From NCBI RefSeq assembly GCF_000497755.1, contig NZ_AYOD01000005.1, forward strand, positions 62,001 through 126,000: a stretch of DNA of 64,000 nt, in the 5' to 3' direction. Each line of letters starts with the position of its first letter. Positions within the stretch are counted from its first letter, which is position 1. This DNA comes from Aliihoeflea sp. 2WW. Its GTDB lineage: Bacteria > Pseudomonadota > Alphaproteobacteria > Rhizobiales > Rhizobiaceae. Both the position numbers and the translations under genes were made by a program. Shown here in pieces: positions 23,417-32,326 of the stretch. The notes beneath the pieces were generated by a model. The model was not told the DNA's origin and did not search any database. It was given only the letters and a program-made list of their open reading frames with translations.

Positions 23417-24075
23417 TGGCTGACCGTCCGATCCTTTTCAGCGGTCCCATGGTCCGCGCCCTGCTCGCAGGGACCAAGACGCAGACGCGGAGGGTACTTT
23501 CGAACGACAAGCATGCCAGCTTGTTCAACGGTCAATGGGCCGACAGCTATGTTCTGGATCCGGGTAACGCGGGCTGGCGCGAACGCGAGGTTCGCTTCGC
23601 TGAGGGCGATCGCCTCTATGTCCGCGAGGCGTGGCGGAGCGATGCTGCCTATGACGACCTCTCGCCTGCTGCCATGGGCGGCGATGAGCCGATCCGCTAC
23701 GAAGCCGACGGCGCACACCAAGCATGGGGCTATCCGGCCATCTCGAAGCCCGGCCGCTTCCGCCAAGGCATGCACATGCCCCGCTGGGCGAGTCGCCTGA
23801 CGCTGATCGTCACCGAGGTGCGCGTGCAGCGGTTGCAGGAGATCATCGAGGCGGATGCAATTGCGGAGGGCGTCGAATGCTGGAGCGAGCCGGGCCTAGT
23901 GTCTTGGCGCGTTGACGACGCCATGTCCTTCGTGGGTGCGGTCGATGCGTACCGCCTGCTTTGGGATAGCCTCAACGCCGATCGCGGCTACGGCTGGTCG
24001 GCGAACCCGTGGGTCGTCGCCTACAGCTTCACCGTCCATCTCGGCAACATCGACCAGATCGGGAGGGCATCATGA
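23416..24075 (+). CDS. ASCH-domain-like phage protein
   Basis: A 219-residue protein starting MADRPILFSGPMVRALLAG and KTQTRRVL, the signature start of phage ASCH/PUA-like proteins often labelled morphogenetic protein. It continues with GDRLYVREAWRS, HMPRWASRLTLIVTEVRVQRLQEI and NPWVVAYSF. ASCH folds are predicted RNA- or modified-base-binding modules. Its start overlaps the previous stop by one base. Confidence 0.75.
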   Translation: MADRPILFSGPMVRALLAGTKTQTRRVLSNDKHASLFNGQWADSYVLDPGNAGWREREVRFAEGDRLYVREAWRSDAAYDDLSPAAMGGDEPIRYEADGAHQAWGYPAISKPGRFRQGMHMPRWASRLTLIVTEVRVQRLQEIIEADAIAEGVECWSEPGLVSWRVDDAMSFVGAVDAYRLLWDSLNADRGYGWSANPWVVAYSFTVHLGNIDQIGRAS

Positions 24076-24287
24076 ACCCGCTGGCCTGGTTCTTCATCAT
24101 CATCGACCGCAGGAAGGCCGCACGGCGCTATGCGGAGGCCGTGAGGCGCTATCATGTGATCGCCGGGCAGATTGAGGGCCGCAAGGCTGCGCGCCGCGCA
24201 TGGAAGTTCCTTGAGGGCGAATTGGCCTCTTGCCGCCGCACGATGCTTGAATGCGAGATCGTCATGCGCCGGAAGGCAGGTGCGTGA
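24072..24287 (+). CDS. Small basic phage protein
   Basis: A 71-residue protein (MNPLAWFFIIIDRRKAARRY onward), with a short hydrophobic start and a long basic helix RRYHVIAGQIEGRKAARRAWKFLEGELASCRRTMLECEIVMRR. It overlaps both neighbours (ATGA, TGATG). The function is unknown. Confidence 0.5.
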   Translation: MNPLAWFFIIIDRRKAARRYAEAVRRYHVIAGQIEGRKAARRAWKFLEGELASCRRTMLECEIVMRRKAGA

Positions 24288-24709
24288 TGCCACGCAAGGT
24301 GAAGGAGTGGATCGGAAAGACGCCCGACGCGAAAGTCCCGCCGCGCGTCCGCCTGCGCGTCCTGCGAGCCTATGACGGCTGCTGCTATCTGTCCGGCCGG
24401 CCGATCGCGCCAGGCGAGCCGTGGGAACTCGAGCACAAAGTCGCTCTAATCCTCGGAGGCGAGCACCGCGAATCCAATCTCGCGCCCGCGCTTGCCGAGT
24501 TCCACAAGGCCAAGACCGCGGCCGAGATGAAGGTGAAGGCGAAGACCGACGCCCTTGCCAAGAAGCATCTGCGCATCGTCGACGACGGCCCGAAGATGCA
24601 GGGCCAGCCCTTCGCCACCACGAAAACCCGCGCCGAGAAGAAGGCCAAGGCAGCCGACAAGCTGCCCCTGCCCGCTCGGCAGCGCCCGCTTTATGGAGCC
24701 GCCCGATGA
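24287..24709 (+). CDS. HNH endonuclease, phage type
   Basis: A 140-residue protein. The HNH core is visible: RAYDGCCYLSGRPIAPGEPWELEHKVALILGGEHRESNLAPALAEFHKAKTAAEM, with the first catalytic histidine in E-H-K, Asn in ESNLAPAL and the last His in EFHKAK. The rest is a Lys-rich C-terminus. Phage HNH enzymes assist packaging or act as free-standing nucleases; here it lies in the early operon next to xis. Confidence 0.8.
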   Translation: MPRKVKEWIGKTPDAKVPPRVRLRVLRAYDGCCYLSGRPIAPGEPWELEHKVALILGGEHRESNLAPALAEFHKAKTAAEMKVKAKTDALAKKHLRIVDDGPKMQGQPFATTKTRAEKKAKAADKLPLPARQRPLYGAAR

Positions 24710-25029
24710 ATGCGACTGCCTACACCCCGCGCACTTTGGCGGAGCGCTGGAACTGTTCAGAACGCCATGTGCGCAACATGATCGCCGATGGCGAATTGCC
24801 AGCTTTCCGTCTCGGCGGCAAACTGCTTCGCATCAGGGGCGAAGACGTGGAGAAGATCGAATGCCAGAGTGGCGCATCAGCCGACTGCGTGGAGAGTTCT
24901 GCATCACCTGGACAGATGCCGGCGGCGTCCGCCGACGTTATCGACTTGGCACTGACGACCGCCAAGAAGCGGAGCGCCGCGCCCCGGCTCGATACGCAGA
25001 GCTCACGCGTCCGGTCGGCACGACGGTAG
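24706..25029 (+). CDS. xis: Excisionase-like helix-turn-helix protein
   Basis: A 107-residue protein. The first 50 residues (TPRTLAERWNCSERHVRNMIADGELPAFRLGGKLLRIRGEDVEKIE) are a MerR/AlpA-type HTH as in phage excisionases. The remaining half is Ser/Ala-rich and low complexity and overlaps the integrase gene by 169 bases in another frame. It probably directs excision together with the integrase; if only the HTH is functional, the overlapping tail may be dispensable. Confidence 0.7.
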   Translation: MNATAYTPRTLAERWNCSERHVRNMIADGELPAFRLGGKLLRIRGEDVEKIECQSGASADCVESSASPGQMPAASADVIDLALTTAKKRSAAPRLDTQSSRVRSARR

Positions 25030-25844
25030 CGGACCTGTGGGAAGGATATCGGCTCGACAAGGCTGGCCGCTCTATCGCTGAGACCATGAAATACACATGG
25101 AAGGCGATAGGGCCGTGGTTTGGTGAGATCGAAGCGACCGACATCACCACAGCCGATTGCCGGGCCTATACCGCGGGGCGCCGTAACGCCGGGCGCAGCG
25201 ACGGGTCAATCCACACGGAGCTCGGTCACCTGAGATCAGTCCTCGTATGGGCCTGGAAAGAGCGGATGATACCGCATGCGCCGCACATCGAGCGGCCGAC
25301 CAAGCCAGAGCCGAAAGAAGGCTACCTGACGAAGGACGAGGCGGCGAAGATGCTTGCCGCCGCGACCGCGCCGCATGTCGCATTGGCGATCATGCTGATG
25401 ATCGGCACAGGCGCGCGCAATGAAGCCGCGATGCAGCTCACCTGGGACCGGGTCGATTTCGAGCGAGGCATGATCCATCTGCGCAACCCGTTCGACAAGT
25501 CGCGGCGGAAGGGCCGAGCATCCGTCCCGATGAACGACCGGCTGCGCGCCGCACTGCAGACTGCCAAGCAGGGCGCGCTGACGCCATACGTCATCGAGTG
25601 GGCGGGCGGCCCGGTGAAGTCGATCCGCAAGGGCATAAAGACCGCCGGCGACGCCATTGGGCGGCCCGATGTGTCACCGCATATGCTCCGGCATTCTGCC
25701 GCGGTTTGGCTGGCGGAAGACGGTCACGACATGAATGAGATCGCGCAGTTCCTCGGCCATGACAATCCACGCATCACGTTTCGGGTTTACGCCCGCTATT
25801 CTCCCGGCCACCTGCGTAAGCTCGCGACATCATTGGAATTCTGA
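24861..25844 (+). CDS. int: Phage integrase, tyrosine recombinase
   Basis: A 327-residue integrase. A short N-terminal arm-binding region (MPEWRISRLRGEFCITWTDA) is followed by a SAM-like core-binding domain (ETMKYTWKAIGPWFGEIEATDITTADCRAYTAGR) and the catalytic domain. Catalytic residues are Arg in MIGTGARNEAAMQLTW, Lys in SRRKGRASVPM, His-x-x-Arg in PHMLRHSAAVWLAEDG, His in LGHDN and Tyr in RVYARYSPGH. It sits 128 bases from the tRNA-Val remnant, as expected for an integrase beside its attachment site. ATG 24861 is chosen because homology begins there. Confidence 0.92.
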   Translation: MPEWRISRLRGEFCITWTDAGGVRRRYRLGTDDRQEAERRAPARYAELTRPVGTTVADLWEGYRLDKAGRSIAETMKYTWKAIGPWFGEIEATDITTADCRAYTAGRRNAGRSDGSIHTELGHLRSVLVWAWKERMIPHAPHIERPTKPEPKEGYLTKDEAAKMLAAATAPHVALAIMLMIGTGARNEAAMQLTWDRVDFERGMIHLRNPFDKSRRKGRASVPMNDRLRAALQTAKQGALTPYVIEWAGGPVKSIRKGIKTAGDAIGRPDVSPHMLRHSAAVWLAEDGHDMNEIAQFLGHDNPRITFRVYARYSPGHLRKLATSLEF

Positions 25845-25972
25845 TTTACGAAGTGCGCTTTGGCACAGTGAACCTGCCAAACGTGAACGAAACGGGAAAA
25901 CATGCCGGAAAAGACCCTTTTACGAAGGGTGCGTTTCCCGGCTTTCCGCGGGTTTCAGTGCAGCCCACGAAG

Positions 25973-26017
25973 TTTACACCGAAGATGTCGGCGGTTCGAG
26001 CCCGTCATCGCCCACCA
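25973..26017 (+). other. attR: displaced 3' half of tRNA-Val(UAC)
   Basis: The sequence from TTTACAC (anticodon loop, anticodon TAC) through CGAAG, the T-arm GGCGG-TTCGAGC-CCGTC and acceptor ATCGCCC-A-CCA matches the 3' half of a tRNA-Val, as in E. coli valine tRNA. The bases upstream do not form the 5' half: CGAAG precedes the loop where CTTCG is needed, and no D-arm is present. This is the remnant expected at the far end of an element that integrated at the anticodon loop and rebuilt the tRNA at its other end. Confidence 0.8.
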
Positions 26018-26161
26018 TGTTTTCCAACTCCTTAGCCAGCACGTTGCAATTTCCTGCCACGAAAACCGCCATGAAAACGGAGCGCATTCGTGGCAGTGGG
26101 TGGTGACGAAGCGAGCGCGCAACTTAAATAGCGCTGTAGCAAGCGGAGCCGCCTGCCTTGC

Positions 26162-27320
26162 TCAGACTTTGAGGATAGGCACTTCGGCAATGCGGGTGGT
26201 GTATCTTGGCGTCCTCATATCGGCTCTGAGGTGCCAGCTTTTGTCGCTGAATCCCTCGCTCGCCAGGACCAGGGATTTGCGGCCGAAACGGTCGTTCACC
26301 GCATCGAGGGCATCCATGAGTTTCTGCGGTCGCGGCCGAAATCGAAGAGCATTGTTGGTGCATTCTCTGGGCTGAAAAGGTCGTCCAGCATGACACCCGC
26401 TTCTTCGAAGCGTGGCGCTTCGGCACGCCGGGCTAGTGCGGGTTTGTGTGGTAGAAAACTGTCAACGTGCCCGCGACCAAGCCATGGCATCGCAGCTCGG
26501 CTGCTCAAGTGGCATGAGCTGTGATTGCCCCGGAGCATCGTGTCTAGCTCGGTGATGGGCATTCCGGGTGATCTAGTGACGGCCATGCCTTTCCGCTGTG
26601 GTTCCACGTCCTCAAGGTCGAGGCAGCGAATACCCTGGAGTTCGGCAACGGTCCTTTCGAGAACGACCGTGCCGACCTTCCTGGCGAGTTCGCGGGGCAT
26701 GGCGGCAAGCTGGACGACTGTGACAACGCCGTGGACGGCAAGTTTTGTCACTGTGCGGCTGCCGACGCCCCACACTTCGCCGACTGCTATTCGCTGCATG
26801 CAATTGGTGCGAATTCGCTCATCCATGAAGTCTGCTACGCCGCCGAACACTGGGTTCTTTTTGGCAGCGTGGTTTGCGAGCTTCGCAAGGGTCTTCGTCG
26901 GCCCGATGCCTACACAGGCCGGGATTCCAGTCAGGCGGCGCACGGTGGCGCGCATCTTGGTCGCGTGATCAAGCATGCGGGAGCCGAAACCGGACAGGTC
27001 AACGAATGTTTCATCGATCGAATAGACTTCGACGGCTGGACTTAAGCTATTGATGGCATCCACCACACGGCGGCTCATGTCGCTGTAAAAAGTGTAATTG
27101 CCGGATAGAACGCGGATTCCGTACTGCCGAACCTTGTTCCTGAAATGGTGCAAGCGCTGCCCCATGCCAACAACGCCTTGGCCTCGGCACTCCTGGCGAC
27201 TGCGCAGCCGTGGTTGTTGGACAATACGACGACGGGGATTCCTTGGAGTCGCGGGTCGAAGACCCGTTCGCATGAGACATAATAATCAATGCCGTCGATC
27301 AGCGCTAGCGGGTCGGGCAT
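26162..27320 (-). pseudogene. umuC: umuC-like DNA polymerase V subunit, frameshifted
   Basis: A Y-family polymerase catalytic subunit split over three frames. ATG 27320 gives [21 protein letters not shown] and [21 protein letters not shown]. One base is missing near 27183, and the next frame continues [54 protein letters not shown] and IPACVGIGPTKTLAKLANH. A second missing base near 26318 shifts to KLMDALDAVNDRFGRKSLVLASEGF, ending PRYTTRIAEVPILKV at 26162. All segments are recognisable, so decay is recent. Start lies 2 bases after the umuD stop, so this was a umuDC operon. Confidence 0.88.
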
Positions 27321-27321
27321 G

Positions 27322-27754
27322 TCAGTCAACCGGGCAACTGCGGCAGATCTCCGCAACAACGCCCCAAACCTCCGTGTTCTCGTCTACCAAGATGGGTTCG
27401 CAGCCCCGACCCCTGGCCTTGGGCACGAGCCAGATGCGGCCTTCTCTGCGTTCGGCGACTTTGACGGTCAACACATCCGTCAACGATAGCGACGACGATG
27501 CGGCCGTGACGGAGCTTGCCTGCACGGTCTACGGCGACAAAATCGCCATCCACAATCCCAAGATCCATGAGGCTGTCGCCGCTTACGCGCCAATACGTGA
27601 ATGCTTCATGGCGGACAATCCAGCCGAATGGGTCGATACTATCTTCAAAGTCGTCGCCTGCGGGGCTGGGGAACCCGGCAGGAACGGATATCGAGACGAA
27701 GCGATATTCGCGACGATGAATTAGAGTCGAGATGGTGACGGGCGACAACAACAT
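27322..27754 (-). pseudogene. umuD: umuD-like S24 peptidase, frameshifted
   Basis: The partner of umuC. The first frame has VPAGFPSPAGDDFEDSIDP (cleavage region), FTYWRVSGDSLMDLGIVDGDFVAVDRA (catalytic Ser) and HGRIVVAIVDG. A single extra base near 27475 shifts the reading frame; removing it restores VLTVKVAERREGRIWLVP (catalytic Lys) and [14 protein letters not shown] up to the stop at 27322. As sequenced, the catalytic lysine is lost, so the protein could not self-process. Confidence 0.85.
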
Positions 27755-27760
27755 CGCTAG

Positions 27761-28202
27761 AACATAACGTGAGCACAGATATGCTGCCGAGCCGGAATCA
27801 GGTTGACGCTGGGACGATGCGATTCAGGCGACGATAGACATGACGGCAATGGCGACGAAAAGGCCGATCATCACGCGAACATCACGATGGCAGCGGGTAG
27901 CAGCCAGCTGGATGCCTCTGAATACTCCACCAGGAACGACCTTTTGCGCGCCATGCTGGGTCTGTGGAAGGTGTGCTCCGACCGGCGCCTATGCCTCGTC
28001 GTCCGGCCAGTAAAATCTGCTCATTCGTCGCCTCGGTCCAAACGACATCGGGCATGTGATTCGCTACGGACTAATTCCGTCCGGGTATAAAATTACTCCA
28101 TCAGAGAGCTTGTTCTGATAAACATTTTCACTTGAAATTGAGATCTAATAGATCAAAATGTCTATTCTCAATAAACGCCTATCAGCTACTGTATTCTCAG
28201 CG
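27761..28202. other. Intergenic stretch without a supported gene
   Basis: Lies between the umuDC remnant and the polysaccharide patch. Base composition falls toward A+T from about 28070 onward. No coding frame, RNA gene or clear promoter is visible. Confidence 0.4.
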
Positions 28203-28216
28203 TTGGGGATAAAGCA

Positions 28217-29069
28217 ATGGTCGAGTTACGTCTTGCTATGTCGGTTCCAGCCCCTGTCATCGCCATCTCTGATGAGGAGTTGGTGCTCGACAGAAGGTTT
28301 GTCGATTCGATGCAACCTTATATCCATAACTGGGTATGGTCCGATAGATCGCTTTATGCACCAAGTCGCTCCCATTATACCGCACGTTAAGTCATATGAG
28401 TTTCGTGATTTATATTTCGGTATCAATGTATTGAATAAGGATTCCGTCGTACTTTTAAGTAGTTTTGGAAGATATTACGTCGAAATTCTCTCTGGCGACA
28501 ATGACGTGGGTATTTTGCCTCGAAATTTGATCAAATCTCTGCCCTGCCCCGTTGTGTATAATATTGAGTTTACACATCGCGACAAGCAATCGAATAACCA
28601 TCTAGAAGCCATTTCCATTATGCGAACGATCGTCCGAGCTGGGCGAATTGGTCTGAAAAGAATTGAGAGAAGGCAAGCATTTTTTGCTTCGGCCGGTGTC
28701 CAGATGAACGGCTATTCGGCGTATGACGCATATCGCTTCTCAAGATTTGAATGATGTGGTGCATATGCACGGTCCAATTTGCGATCGAAGGGAACTGATG
28801 CCGATTATGCGAAGTAATGCGAATATATTCGTAAGTTGCGATCTTATTCTGAACAGTCTAGCACATATCTCGAGACGCTCGCCTGCGGCGACCCTATCGT
28901 GGGATTCAACAATAGGATGTGGGCCCGATTAGAAGCAACCTCCGGTGGAGGCTGGCATGTTCCGGCGGGAAATATCTCAAAGTTGGCCCTTGAAATTGGC
29001 CGCTTGCATCGAACCAGAGGCGAGATCGTCAAAGCATCCGCCAGAGGTTTGGCTTTTTCTTCATCATGA
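28217..29069 (+). pseudogene. Glycosyltransferase family 1-like pseudogene
   Basis: Fragments of one glycosyltransferase lie in three frames. The start is VPAPVIAISDEELVLDRRFVDSMQPYI (from ATG 28217). The middle is SLPCPVVYNIEFTHRDKQ, RIGLKRIERRQAFFASAGVQMNGYSAYDAYR (stop at 28754). The end is VVHMHGPICDRRELMPIMRSNANIFVSCD and STYLETLACGDPIVGFNNRMWARLEATSGGGWHVPAGNISKLALEIGRL. The last part is the sugar-nucleotide-binding C-terminal motif of GT1 enzymes. About 100 residues normally found between YDAYR and the C-terminal domain are missing, so there is a deletion as well as frameshifts. Confidence 0.65.
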
Positions 29070-29123
29070 CCGTTATTAGAAGTTTAATTGTTGACTATTG
29101 GATCTCACTTCCAGAGGTACGCT

Positions 29124-29975
29124 ATGATACATATATTGTTGCGTCTGCTCATTTTTGTATCTTTTATCGGCACCGCAGCTGGTGCATCCCTGCCGTTTGA
29201 ATCAAAAGTGATTCAGTCTGGCCATAGCCTGACCGATCCCATTCCTTGGGTTCTCGAGAGAATGATCAAGGAAGCAAGCGGAAAGGATGCGGTGATTGCT
29301 AAATCCACCGTCCCGGGAAGTCCTATGGACTGGCGCTGGAACAACGCTCCTGGATACGGTGCGCCCGATGCCCGCAAGAACATCGGAAATTATGACGTCT
29401 TGGTAATAACTGAGCGCGCTCCACTCTCGGGAACAATGCCTTGGCACAATTCGGAGGCCGAGGCACTGCGCTGGGTTAATCACGCCTGGAACAATGGCAA
29501 CGGTGGCCTTGGGGCGCTGGTATATCTTTATGCCACATGGGTCCCAATAAATAGTGGCCCTCATAGCGAGAACCCTCATAACGATCCTGAAGCGCACATC
29601 CCATTCAGAGATAGACTTCCACTCGAGTGGGAAAGATGGGAGCGAATTGCAGACTACGTTAACGCTAACCGAACATTAGAAACGCCTTCCATGAAAGTGA
29701 TTCCGGGACCTTTGGTTTTAGCGAAAGTTTACGACGATATTGCATCCGGGAATGCGCCGGGACTGTCAAATATTGCGGATCTTTTTTTCGATGACATTCA
29801 CTTAAATGACTCTGGCGCATACCTGATCACCCTCGCGCATTTCGTAAGCCTTTATGGCACCGACCCCCGCGGCCTAAGTAATGATCTAGGCCAGACAAAG
29901 CCACCATCGGCTGAAACGGCGGCGTGGATGCAGGAGCTCGTCTGGCAAGTTATAAGTGAGTATAAGGGGAAATAA
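29124..29975 (+). CDS. Secreted SGNH/GDSL-like hydrolase
   Basis: A 283-residue protein with a signal peptide (MIHILLRLLIFVSFIGTAAGA). Block I is seen as VIQSGHSLTDPIPWVL, which has S in a G-H-S-L-T context instead of the usual G-D-S. The last block is FFDDIHLNDSGAYLITLAHF, with the D-x-x-H catalytic pair. NYDVLVITERAPL and WRWNNAPG lie between. It may deacylate or edit an exported polysaccharide, which is suggested by the neighbouring glycosyltransferases. The start at ATG 29124 follows AGAGG; an earlier TTG (29088) is less likely. The local A+T content is higher than in the flanks. Confidence 0.65.
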   Translation: MIHILLRLLIFVSFIGTAAGASLPFESKVIQSGHSLTDPIPWVLERMIKEASGKDAVIAKSTVPGSPMDWRWNNAPGYGAPDARKNIGNYDVLVITERAPLSGTMPWHNSEAEALRWVNHAWNNGNGGLGALVYLYATWVPINSGPHSENPHNDPEAHIPFRDRLPLEWERWERIADYVNANRTLETPSMKVIPGPLVLAKVYDDIASGNAPGLSNIADLFFDDIHLNDSGAYLITLAHFVSLYGTDPRGLSNDLGQTKPPSAETAAWMQELVWQVISEYKGK

Positions 29976-30014
29976 CCGACGCTCTTAGCTAGAAAGCGAC
30001 TGAAGGACTAGGAT

Positions 30015-30911
30015 ATGGATGCAATTGTTTCGGAGCAACTGGCCCGTGTCGTCCTACCAGTCGACAAACTTGAACATTTGTGGACGTTCGAACCCAGCAC
30101 TGCATCGCTGCTGTGGAAGTTACGGCGAAGCTGGCGGTTTGCTCGCAGACTAACTACACGACCTGCACATCACGTCTTAAAGCCTGTATTTCAAGCGCCG
30201 AGATGGAACGTTTATTTCATATTTTCTCTCCAAGGAGAATTATCGCCATCTCATCACTATTCGTTAAAGTCGCTTCGATCCTCGGGCGTGCCACTACTGG
30301 TTATCGTCGCGACGCGCAACTTGGAGACAATCCCCCCGGATTTGGCATTATTAAGTGACGCGCTTATTTGGAAGAATCTGTCCGGGTATGATTTCTCCGC
30401 ATACCGGATCGGACTGGAGCAGATAGCTCGAACAGTTCCACATGCTGATATTCTGATTATGAACGATTCAGTTTTTGGTCCATTCGGAGATATAGAGAAG
30501 CTGGTCGCCGCCGCTCCTTGGCGGGTCACGGGATTTACATCCTCGGCCGTTATCGAAAATCACATCCAGTCATATGCGTATATACTGAAGTCGTTTGACG
30601 CAGTCTTGCTAGATAATTGCAGTACGGTCATGCTTCCTAATCATGCCTTCGACCGGGCGGGCGACGTCATCTTGTGTCAGGAATGTCAGTTTGCCCGCAT
30701 CGCGGCTCACCATGTCAGCGTCGGAAGCTTCTGGCATGGTGCTGCCGACAGAGACCTGGACCCAATGCTGAACCTGCCTCTGGAATTGATCGATGCGGGA
30801 ATGCCGTTCATGAAAAAATCGCTTTTCGGAAAGATGAAATCATTTCAGAACAGCGAAATTATGCAAAGGAAACTGATCGAACTTGGGCACCCTCCCCACT
30901 CCTTGATCTGA
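30015..30911 (+). CDS. RgpF-like rhamnan synthesis glycosyltransferase family protein
   Basis: A 298-residue protein. It shows the RgpF (pfam05045) pattern: VYFIFSLQGELSPSHHYSLKSLRSSGVPLLVIVATRN, DALIWKNLSGYDFSAYRIGLEQI, HADILIMNDSVFGPFGD and WRVTGFTSSAVIENHIQSYAYILKS. In the known family the Y-D-F/x-x-Y and N-D-S segments belong to the active region of glycosyltransferases that build rhamnose-containing cell-surface polymers. It is convergent with a second family member. Confidence 0.75.
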   Translation: MDAIVSEQLARVVLPVDKLEHLWTFEPSTASLLWKLRRSWRFARRLTTRPAHHVLKPVFQAPRWNVYFIFSLQGELSPSHHYSLKSLRSSGVPLLVIVATRNLETIPPDLALLSDALIWKNLSGYDFSAYRIGLEQIARTVPHADILIMNDSVFGPFGDIEKLVAAAPWRVTGFTSSAVIENHIQSYAYILKSFDAVLLDNCSTVMLPNHAFDRAGDVILCQECQFARIAAHHVSVGSFWHGAADRDLDPMLNLPLELIDAGMPFMKKSLFGKMKSFQNSEIMQRKLIELGHPPHSLI

Positions 30912-30959
30912 AAAATCACTGATGGGCTACGCGCTGGAAGGTCCCGCGAAAACAACGCG

Positions 30960-32120
30960 CTATACAGCAACCTGAGCGATCAGGCTGCTCTCATTTTGCC
31001 CCTTCGCGCCCACGATCTGTTCAGCCTCAGCCAGAAGTTCGACAGCGAGAGTGGCGGGCTGGTTCCTTAAAATGCGCAGTGTTTCTTGGCGACCTTCGTA
31101 ATCGAGAACTAGCGGAGATTTTTTTAGGAACGGAAAACCGAGTTCCCGCGTCGTATACTCTGGTAGCGCATAGCTTATGCCGGTTCTAGCGATCGCATTC
31201 AGAATGAATTTTACTGCATCTGTCCGCCAATCCGCGGACTTTGGAGAATTGGCAAGAAATGCGGTCCGCGCTGCGCTGAGCTCCGGTTCCTGAGGAATGA
31301 TCAGTGCGCGGACGAGTTCTAAGAGGCGATCATCCGACATAGTTTCGATGTGATCCCCGATACCATCCATTGCCAGCATGGTGCCGTGGCTATGCCCCCG
31401 GCTGATCAGAAGTTGCGAAAGCCCAACTTCCCCGCGTCGCACGGTCTGAACTTTGTCGTTCGTAATTTGTAAACGATCCCAAAAAGCCCAAAACGCATCG
31501 TCTCGCAGCACATTTTTCCCGAAGCTCAGCGCATAGGAACAGTAGTGAAAGTGGGGCCGGTCCGTAGCATACGACCATAAGAACGAGTGGAATTCGTTGG
31601 GAGGGACTGGCGCGAGGCCCAAATTTGATGCTGCGCCAGCAAAATCCACGCCCAGAAGCGATACACTGTCAATCCAGTCTCGACTGCTCGCTATCGGGAA
31701 CCAAGTTGAATCGTTCAGCAGGACCAGTTGATCCAGTGCTCCACGCGAACCCGCAATATGCCGGATGGCATCTTGGTATCCGCCAAAATCATAACCGATA
31801 TTGGGCCTTTCGATAATGCATGCAGTCTTTGGGAGCAGCAAGTCGATGTCAGATCGAGATAGAGCTAAGTTGGATACGACAACGACCGAAAAACCCTTTT
31901 CTTCTAGGTAAGAGATCGATCTTAGATGGGAAGGCTTAAGAGCCCATTTCGGATAAATCAAAAAGATGGCTATCTTGCTACCGAGCATATTTCGGCCCGG
32001 ATTCATCTTAACTTGTCGCCTGCCAAACCATCGATACGAGAGTGTTGTCGAGAATGGCTGAATATGTTGCTCCGAGATTCCCCGCCAGCGCCAATATGCG
32101 TATCGCAAAACGCGTTTCAT
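30960..32120 (-). CDS. RgpF-like rhamnan synthesis glycosyltransferase family protein
   Basis: A 386-residue protein of the same family. Visible segments are KIAIFLIYPKWALKPSHLRSISYLEEKGFSVVVVSNLALS, ACIIERPNIGYDFGGYQDAIRHI, QLVLLNDSTWFPI, DFAGAASNLGLAP and FHYCSYALSFGKNVLRDDAFWAFWD. YDFGGY and LNDS are the hallmark motifs. It is longer than its neighbour and has an extra C-terminal helical region. It is probably involved in O-antigen or capsule synthesis; the pair and the SGNH hydrolase look like the leftover of a larger polysaccharide locus. Confidence 0.8.
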   Translation of the reverse strand: MKRVLRYAYWRWRGISEQHIQPFSTTLSYRWFGRRQVKMNPGRNMLGSKIAIFLIYPKWALKPSHLRSISYLEEKGFSVVVVSNLALSRSDIDLLLPKTACIIERPNIGYDFGGYQDAIRHIAGSRGALDQLVLLNDSTWFPIASSRDWIDSVSLLGVDFAGAASNLGLAPVPPNEFHSFLWSYATDRPHFHYCSYALSFGKNVLRDDAFWAFWDRLQITNDKVQTVRRGEVGLSQLLISRGHSHGTMLAMDGIGDHIETMSDDRLLELVRALIIPQEPELSAARTAFLANSPKSADWRTDAVKFILNAIARTGISYALPEYTTRELGFPFLKKSPLVLDYEGRQETLRILRNQPATLAVELLAEAEQIVGAKGQNESSLIAQVAV

Positions 32121-32326
32121 CCAATAAATGACCGATTAAGATGACAATACAGAACAGGGACTGTGCTTTTCGCATGATATGAAATCAAGTAGTTAATTGT
32201 GGCTAGGGATTGAGGTCGAAAGACCATTGTTATTGGCCGGTTTAAAGCGATGGCTGACATGATGACGGTACCGCCGGAAAACGGCGATCATCGCGCACAT
32301 GGCGACAGCCGCGCATGGAAGGGATG

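Noticed and set aside
25900-26017. Complete tRNA-Val gene
   Set aside because: Only the part from the anticodon loop to CCA is tRNA-like; the 5' acceptor, D-arm and 5' anticodon stem are missing.
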